From assembly GCA_934661135.1 (NCBI GenBank), contig CAKUJA010000073.1:1-10709 (forward strand): a stretch of DNA of 10,709 bases. Direction: 5' to 3'. Both the position numbers and the translations under genes were made by a program. This stretch comes from an uncultured Oscillospiraceae bacterium (GTDB taxonomy: Bacteria; Bacillota; Clostridia; Oscillospirales; Oscillospiraceae). Positions 7,170 through 10,709 of the stretch are shown in pieces. Within the stretch, counting starts at the first letter, position 1. Each line of letters starts with the position of its first letter. A model generated the notes under the pieces. That model saw only the letters and a program-made list of their open reading frames with translations. It made no database searches and was not told the DNA's origin.

Positions 7170-7988
7170 ATGGGAACGGCCATTGATATTTCGCATCTTC
7201 GCTCGATCAAAGATCGTTTCTCCTTTGAGGGCAAAAAAGGCTTCGTGACCGGCGCTGCCGGCGGCATCGGCCGCAGCACCGCCGCCGCGTTGGCAGAGCT
7301 GGGCGCAGATGTCGCGCTCGTCGACATCAACCTCGAGCGTGCCCGGCAGAACGCCGAGGAGATCAACAAGCGTTTCGGCACGCATTGCATCGCGCTCCGC
7401 TGCGACGTCGGTGATCCCGATTCCGTCCATGCGATGATGGACGATGTCCTCCGCACCTACGGCGAGGTCAACTTCGTTCACAGCAACGCAGGCATCATCT
7501 CTCCGGATGACAACGGCGATATGCCTCTTGCAAGCTGGAACCGCATGGTCAATGTCAATCTCACCGGCATGATGCTGGTCAATCAGGCCGCCGCACACCA
7601 GATGAAGGCGCAGGGCAAGGGCGGTGCCGTCGTCAACACGGCCTCTATGTCCGCGCACATTGTCAACGAAGCGCACGGCGAGGGCGCACGGCACTCCATC
7701 TGCTATACCGCAACGAAGGCCGGTGTGCTCCATCTGACGAAGTCCTTCGCAATGGACTTCTGCCGCGACCATATCCGCTTTAACAGTATCAGTCCCGGCT
7801 ATATGCTCTCGGGCATTCACGACAATATCCCGCAGTCCTATCTGGACGAAATCGCAAAAGATACTCCCATGCAGCGTTTTGGCACAATGGACGAGATCGG
7901 AGGTCTGGTTGCCTTCCTTCTCAGCGACCTTGCCACCTTTATCACCGGTTCCGACGTTCTGGTCGACGGCGGCCATTGTGTCTGGTAA
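7170..7988 (+). CDS. Short-chain dehydrogenase/reductase (classical SDR, NAD-type)
   Basis: A 272-aa classical SDR, likely a sugar, polyol or ketone oxidoreductase. ATG 7170 is preferred over an in-frame TTG at 7143 because AAAGGAG (7157-7163) is 6 bases upstream. The cofactor motif TGAAGGIG is at 27-34. D52 at the end of strand 2 favours NAD(H). Further marks are NAG (106-108), the structural Asn in NVN (130), catalytic S159, and Y179 with K183 (YTATK). The C-terminal GSDVLVDGG is also typical. About 10 residues between Ser and Tyr (IVNEAHGEGARHS) make this loop slightly long, which may shape the substrate pocket. It resembles gluconate 5-dehydrogenase and sorbose-reductase types, but I cannot choose between them. 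It is the last clear enzyme of the operon; a 13-bp hairpin follows its stop by 14 bases. Confidence 0.93.
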   Translation: MGTAIDISHLRSIKDRFSFEGKKGFVTGAAGGIGRSTAAALAELGADVALVDINLERARQNAEEINKRFGTHCIALRCDVGDPDSVHAMMDDVLRTYGEVNFVHSNAGIISPDDNGDMPLASWNRMVNVNLTGMMLVNQAAAHQMKAQGKGGAVVNTASMSAHIVNEAHGEGARHSICYTATKAGVLHLTKSFAMDFCRDHIRFNSISPGYMLSGIHDNIPQSYLDEIAKDTPMQRFGTMDEIGGLVAFLLSDLATFITGSDVLVDGGHCVW

Positions 7989-8002
7989 TTTGACACACTT
8001 TA

Positions 8003-8030
8003 GCGGCAGCTCTGCGTGCAGAGCTGCCGC
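8003..8030 (+). other. 13-bp perfect hairpin between the SDR and the PurF-like gene
   Basis: GCGGCAGCTCTGC (8003-8015) pairs with GCAGAGCTGCCGC (8018-8030). The two-base centre means the real loop is about 6 bases. The nearest T run (T5, 8039-8043) begins 8 bases after the stem, so it is a poor intrinsic terminator. It ends only 18 bases before the next ATG, which has no clear ribosome binding site. It may act as a weak terminator, an mRNA end, or a translation-control structure for the next gene. Confidence 0.7.
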
Positions 8031-8048
8031 GCCGGACATTTTTCGATC

Positions 8049-9491
8049 ATGCCACAAACAATTCTCATCTATGGTACCCCTTCGCTTCTCACGCAGAAAC
8101 TTCATTCCATTCTCAGTCGCCGCCACGCGGTCTACTCCGTTCAGGATGAGGCCGCGCTTTTTGCGTATTCTGCGCAGTCCTCCTCCGGTACTGTCATCTT
8201 TACCGATGCAATCTGCGGGGAGCTGCTCTCCATGCGCCTGATTACCTGCGGCTGGAAGCTCGTATTCCTCGAGTCTGTCTTTGACGTACGCAATTCCGCC
8301 ATCACGGTCGGCTGGCACCTCTACTACGACCAGCTCTATGGCTTCTCCGGCTATGATCCGACGACCGATATTCCCGTCCACGCCGCGCCGGACGAGATCG
8401 TCCACCCCATTCTGGTCGACGACATCGCCTTTCTGGTTGCCGTCTCCATCCCGATCTCCGGCCGTTGTTTCCTGCAAGGCGGCGACGCCATGCCCTGCCG
8501 TGAATTTCTCGCGCGTCTTGCACCCTATTCGCGCCCGGTGCATCATCTCCCGCAGGGTCGTCTCCTCCCGCCCTCAGCGCTTTCCCCGGCAGCTCCGGAC
8601 GCCATATCCGGTTCCCCGGCTCCCTGCACCTCTGCATCTGCCGCCCCCTTTGCCCCCAGTATCTCCTCCGCACCGCACACTCCGGCGCCCTCCGGTTCCC
8701 CGGCGTCTTGCATTTCTGCATCTGCCGCCCCTTCTGCGTCCGGCACTTCCACCTGCGTTTCCAGCTCTGTCTTCTCCCCCGCACCGCACACCCCAACCTT
8801 CTCGTTTTCCGCAGCGGACAGCCTCACTCTGCCGCATGATTTTGCCGCAGGTGCCGCAGCGATGGCGCATCAAATGCGCTGTGCCGTAAATTTGGTCTAC
8901 AAGCTGCCGTGTGATGCGCCGCTTCCCTGCGGCACGGTTGCCGCATTTCGCCGCAATCTTGGCGCAGCCGCCGCGCTCGCCCTCCCCATTTTCCTCCAAA
9001 AGGCACTCGATTACATCTGTCCGATTCCAAATTCTGGTATTCCTTATGCTGAAGGATTGGCCGAAGCAACCGGTATTCCCCTGGTTCACGCCATTCACAA
9101 GACCAGTCCGCGCCGCTCATTCTTTACCGAGGATAATGCCGCGCGACTGGATTTTTTGAAAAGCAGTATGCAGATCAACGCAGAGCTGATCCGCGGCGCG
9201 CACATCTGCCTGGTCGACGAAGCAATTTTTACCGGCGTCACTGTCGAGCTGCTCTGCAAGCTCCTGCGGCAGCAGGGCGCGGCGGAGCTGACAGTTCTGC
9301 TGCCGACCCCCGTCTGCGCCATGCAGTGCCCCTACTGCTCCATTCCGACGCGCCCGACCATGCCGGAGCTCGTCCCGGTCTCGCAGATCGCTTCCGCGCT
9401 CGGTGCTGATCGCGTCCTTTTCCAAGACAAGCAGCGCTTTGCGCAGCTCATTGCCGACACCGGCATGACCTGCTGCGAATGCTTCAAATAA
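8049..9491 (+). CDS. PurF-like phosphoribosyltransferase domain fused to an unrecognised N-terminal domain (no glutaminase)
   Basis: A 480-aa three-part protein. Residues 1-165 are unrecognised. They alternate short hydrophobic strands and helices (ILIYG, VIFTD, KLVFLE), like a small receiver or Rossmann fold. Residues 170-255 are a low-complexity Pro/Ala/Ser linker with internal repeats. Residues 275-480 match the synthase half of amidophosphoribosyltransferase (PurF): CPIPNSGIPYAEGLAE resembles the PurF PDSG region, and LVDEAIFTGVT (388-398) is the PRPP-binding loop. Cysteines C278, C427, C475 and C478 sit where the B. subtilis enzyme has its 4Fe-4S ligands. The PurF glutaminase domain with its N-terminal Cys is absent. 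Start choice: ATG 8049 lacks a clear ribosome binding site. GTG 8016 falls inside the hairpin, and ATG 8232 (GGGGAG upstream) would remove the first strands. It may use ammonia, or be a regulator or PRPP sensor. Function unknown. Confidence 0.82.
   Translation: MPQTILIYGTPSLLTQKLHSILSRRHAVYSVQDEAALFAYSAQSSSGTVIFTDAICGELLSMRLITCGWKLVFLESVFDVRNSAITVGWHLYYDQLYGFSGYDPTTDIPVHAAPDEIVHPILVDDIAFLVAVSIPISGRCFLQGGDAMPCREFLARLAPYSRPVHHLPQGRLLPPSALSPAAPDAISGSPAPCTSASAAPFAPSISSAPHTPAPSGSPASCISASAAPSASGTSTCVSSSVFSPAPHTPTFSFSAADSLTLPHDFAAGAAAMAHQMRCAVNLVYKLPCDAPLPCGTVAAFRRNLGAAAALALPIFLQKALDYICPIPNSGIPYAEGLAEATGIPLVHAIHKTSPRRSFFTEDNAARLDFLKSSMQINAELIRGAHICLVDEAIFTGVTVELLCKLLRQQGAAELTVLLPTPVCAMQCPYCSIPTRPTMPELVPVSQIASALGADRVLFQDKQRFAQLIADTGMTCCECFK
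8607..8791 (+). repeat. Degenerate tandem repeats coding for the Pro/Ala/Ser linker
   Basis: A 41-base segment at 8607-8647 recurs at 8691-8731 with 5 mismatches, 84 bases (28 codons) apart, so the frame is kept. In protein the copies read SGSPAPCTSASAAP and SGSPASCISASAAP. A second unit, CACCGCACAC, occurs at 8671-8680 and 8782-8791 (SAPHTP/PAPHTP). The repeats lie only in the linker between the two domains and probably arose by in-frame duplication. Confidence 0.75.
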
Positions 9492-9535
9492 CAAAAGCAC
9501 CGGACTATGGCTCCATCGTATAGGGAAACGAAGCG

Positions 9536-9572
9536 GATTCCAAATGCACTACCGATACGGTGCAAATGGAAT
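9536..9572 (+). other. Imperfect hairpin before the terminator
   Basis: ATTCCAAATGCAC (9537-9549) and GTGCAAATGGAAT (9560-9572) form an inverted repeat with two central mismatches and a 10-base loop. It overlaps by three bases the start of the terminator stem at 9570, so the two structures compete at that edge. Its role is unknown. Confidence 0.45.
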
Positions 9573-9611
9573 ACCCGCAAGTCATCGTTTTGATGGCTTG
9601 CGGGTATTTTT
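9570..9611 (+). terminator. Strong intrinsic terminator downstream of the PurF-like gene
   Basis: A 17-base arm at 9570-9586 (starting AATACCCGCAAG) pairs with 9592-9608 with a single G-U-type mismatch and a 5-base loop, ending in T5 (9607-9611). It lies 79 bases after the PurF-like stop and should end + strand transcription, whichever origin the surrounding segment has. Confidence 0.88.
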
Positions 9612-9951
9612 GTTCATGCCCAATATCATATGCATGGATAAATTGCGTCTGCCCTAATAATTATTACAACAGTTATCGGAAAGAAATCAAGAGCAAAAAA
9701 GAATATGTTTTGTATCATGCTGTCGATTGCGCTACAACAGCAAACAGGTTGCTGCTATCGCCCTTGCAATCACGCGCACAATTCGGCAAGCAGATTCGGT
9801 GAGAGATTTTTCGTCAAGTCAAGCGTTCAAACGCGCAGGATTGGCGAAAAAGACCCGCCGATAACCACAGACGATTGATTCAGCGGTTACTTTATGGGTA
9901 GATTCACAAATTGTCCCTATGAAACGTTGAAGAACCGTCCGGTGCTTTTTA

Positions 9952-10709
9952 TTATCCAAGAGTACCGTACGGTGCAACGCCAATCAGATACTCCACGCCG
10001 ATGGCAACCAGCACCACAAGCAGCGAAATAATGAACCCATGCAGCATCGGCTTTGCGCCGGACTTGCAAAGCGTCTTAAAATCGGTATTCAAGCCAATCG
10101 CAGCGAGCGCTGCAACCATCAAAAACTTGCTTACAGATTTGAGCGCAGACGCGAGCGCTGCCGGGATGAGTCCCAGGCTCGTCAGGCCGGACATCGCCAG
10201 GAACCCAAGGATAAACCAAGGAAACACCGACTTCATATTGACCTTGACCGCCTTTTGTTCCGCCGCAGCTTCTTTCTTCTTCAAATGGACGCTGATTCCC
10301 GCAAACACCAACACTGCCGGGATGATTGCCAGTGTGCGCGTCAGCTTCACCATCGTTGCAAAATCTCCTGCGGCCTCGCTGAACGCGTATCCGGTAGCCA
10401 CAACGCTCGACGTATCATTGACCGCCGTGCCCGCCCACAGACCGAACGCTGCATCCGACAATCCCAGCCAACGACCCAAAATCGGAAATACGACGATCAT
10501 CACCATATCAAACAAAAACGTTGCCGACATTCCATAGGCAATGTCCAGATCCGTCGCATCGATCACCGGCGCAATTGCCGCGATTGCGCTGCCACCGCAG
10601 ATGCCAGTACCGGCGTTAATCAGGCTGCTCGTTTTCCAGTTCAGGCCGAGTGCCTTGCCAATAAAATAGCCAAGGCCGAAGCACATCGCCAGTGTAAACA
10701 GCATTACCG
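9952..10709 (-). CDS. YeiH-family (UPF0324) putative sulfate exporter, N-terminus cut by window edge
   Basis: An inner-membrane protein of the YeiH family, annotated as putative sulfate exporters; the transported substrate is poorly established. The frame stays open to the right edge. Reading from the in-window ATG at 10704 gives 250 aa, against about 340 for family members from memory, so roughly 90 N-terminal residues lie outside. Family hallmarks are GTGICGGSAIAAIAPVI (about 32-48), a helix FLFDMVMIVVFPILG, and WAGTAVNDTSSVVATG (about 89-104), followed by a KLTRTLAIIP segment. About eight membrane segments are visible, with a charged cytoplasmic-type loop HLKKKEAAAEQKAVKV near 140-155. It is convergent with the sugar operon and ends in TAA at 9954-9952, directly beside the inverted-repeat arm. 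It is probably a separate transcription unit with no proven link to the operon. Confidence 0.9.
   Translation of the reverse strand, partial: VMLFTLAMCFGLGYFIGKALGLNWKTSSLINAGTGICGGSAIAAIAPVIDATDLDIAYGMSATFLFDMVMIVVFPILGRWLGLSDAAFGLWAGTAVNDTSSVVATGYAFSEAAGDFATMVKLTRTLAIIPAVLVFAGISVHLKKKEAAAEQKAVKVNMKSVFPWFILGFLAMSGLTSLGLIPAALASALKSVSKFLMVAALAAIGLNTDFKTLCKSGAKPMLHGFIISLLVVLVAIGVEYLIGVAPYGTLG

Larger units (their letters stand above)
9506..9936. mobile_element. Candidate small inserted element (MITE or decayed IS), no intact gene
   Basis: This 431-bp segment has no credible gene and is more AT-rich than the flanking genes, mainly at 9610-9720. Its ends are weak imperfect inverted repeats. The left end reads GGCTCCATCGT then ATAGGGA (9520-9526); the right end, read inward on the - strand, starts GGTTCTTCAACG and also reaches ATAGGGA, two bases further in. 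GGCTCTTC-like ends recall ISL3-type elements, but that is from memory and weak. No clear target duplication is visible. A decayed copy is likely if it is mobile at all. Confidence 0.35.
9493..9949. repeat. 13-bp inverted repeat facing across 431 bp: probable bidirectional terminator split by an insertion
   Basis: AAAAGCACCGGAC (9493-9505) is the exact reverse complement of GTCCGGTGCTTTT (9937-9949; the T run continues to 9950). The left copy begins one base after the PurF-like stop codon and the right copy ends two bases before the stop of the convergent transporter gene. Brought together, the arms with their A and T tracts would form a textbook terminator for both genes. The present loop of 431 bases is far too long for that. 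The arms could alternatively be terminal repeats of a small mobile element. Confidence 0.6.

Noticed and set aside
8003..8043. The 13-bp hairpin as a standard intrinsic terminator
   Set aside because: The T run is only five long and starts 8 bases after the stem, and a coding region begins almost at once. I list it as a hairpin of uncertain role.
8016..8048. GTG 8016 as the start of the PurF-like protein
   Set aside because: The codon sits in the centre of the 13-bp hairpin with no ribosome binding site, and the added residues do not extend the predicted first strand.
6969..8546. 525-aa open frame on the - strand
   Set aside because: It runs antisense across the end of the zinc dehydrogenase, the whole SDR and the start of the PurF-like gene, which all have clear motifs. 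No domain is recognisable in it; it is a by-product of GC-rich codon use.
9560..9802. 80-aa + strand frame in the last intergenic region
   Set aside because: Its first third is the terminator stem-loop, there is no ribosome binding site, and the sequence resembles no known protein. I treat it as non-coding.
4196..10709. A sulfosugar (sulfo-transketolase) pathway suggested by split transketolase plus a YeiH-type putative sulfate exporter
   Set aside because: No sulfosugar isomerase, sulfonate dehydrogenase or sulfite exporter motif is visible. The YeiH gene is on the other strand and cut by the edge. It is too weak to claim, though it could be tested with the substrate panel.
1..10709. CRISPR arrays, tRNA or rRNA genes, phage or toxin-antitoxin modules
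   Set aside because: No regularly spaced repeats, cloverleaf-like segments, conserved rRNA stretches or phage or toxin motifs were seen on either strand. The only coding repeats are the linker repeats at 8607-8791.

Overview
The window looks like a fairly GC-rich Firmicute, most likely a gut-type member of the Clostridia (Oscillospiraceae-like). The reasons are strong AGGAGG-type ribosome binding sites at short spacing, a YesN/AraC-type regulator, a transketolase split into two genes, a GPH-family sugar symporter and AT-rich intergenic regions between GC-rich genes. The taxon is an inference from style; nothing in the window fixes it.

Layout, left to right. (1) A regulator/dehydrogenase pair on the + strand: an AraC-type regulator cut by the left edge, overlapping by 4 bp a medium-chain (zinc-type) dehydrogenase, closed by a strong intrinsic terminator at 2405-2446. 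(2) An AT-rich intergenic region with a good candidate promoter at 2646-2674. (3) A + strand operon: GPH symporter, transketolase N-terminal subunit, transketolase C-terminal subunit, a complete zinc-dependent alcohol/polyol dehydrogenase and an NAD-type SDR oxidoreductase. (4) Right after a 13-bp hairpin, an unusual 480-aa protein. Its C-terminal half is a PurF-like phosphoribosyltransferase that keeps the four iron-sulfur cysteines, while the usual glutaminase half is replaced by an unrecognised domain joined through a Pro/Ala/Ser repeat linker. (5) About 460 bp of non-coding DNA that looks like a shared bidirectional terminator split by an insertion. (6) On the - strand, a YeiH-family membrane transporter cut by the right edge.

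How the genes may work together: the symporter would bring in an unphosphorylated glycoside, sugar or polyol, the dehydrogenases would interconvert alcohol and carbonyl groups, and the split transketolase would move a two-carbon unit. No kinase, isomerase or aldolase is present here, so the substrate cannot be assigned. Two enzymes have altered active sites: the first dehydrogenase lacks two of the usual catalytic-zinc ligands, and the transketolase C subunit lacks the substrate-reading Asp of the GEDGPTH motif. Both point to non-standard substrates. The PurF-like fusion protein is the most novel item in the window.
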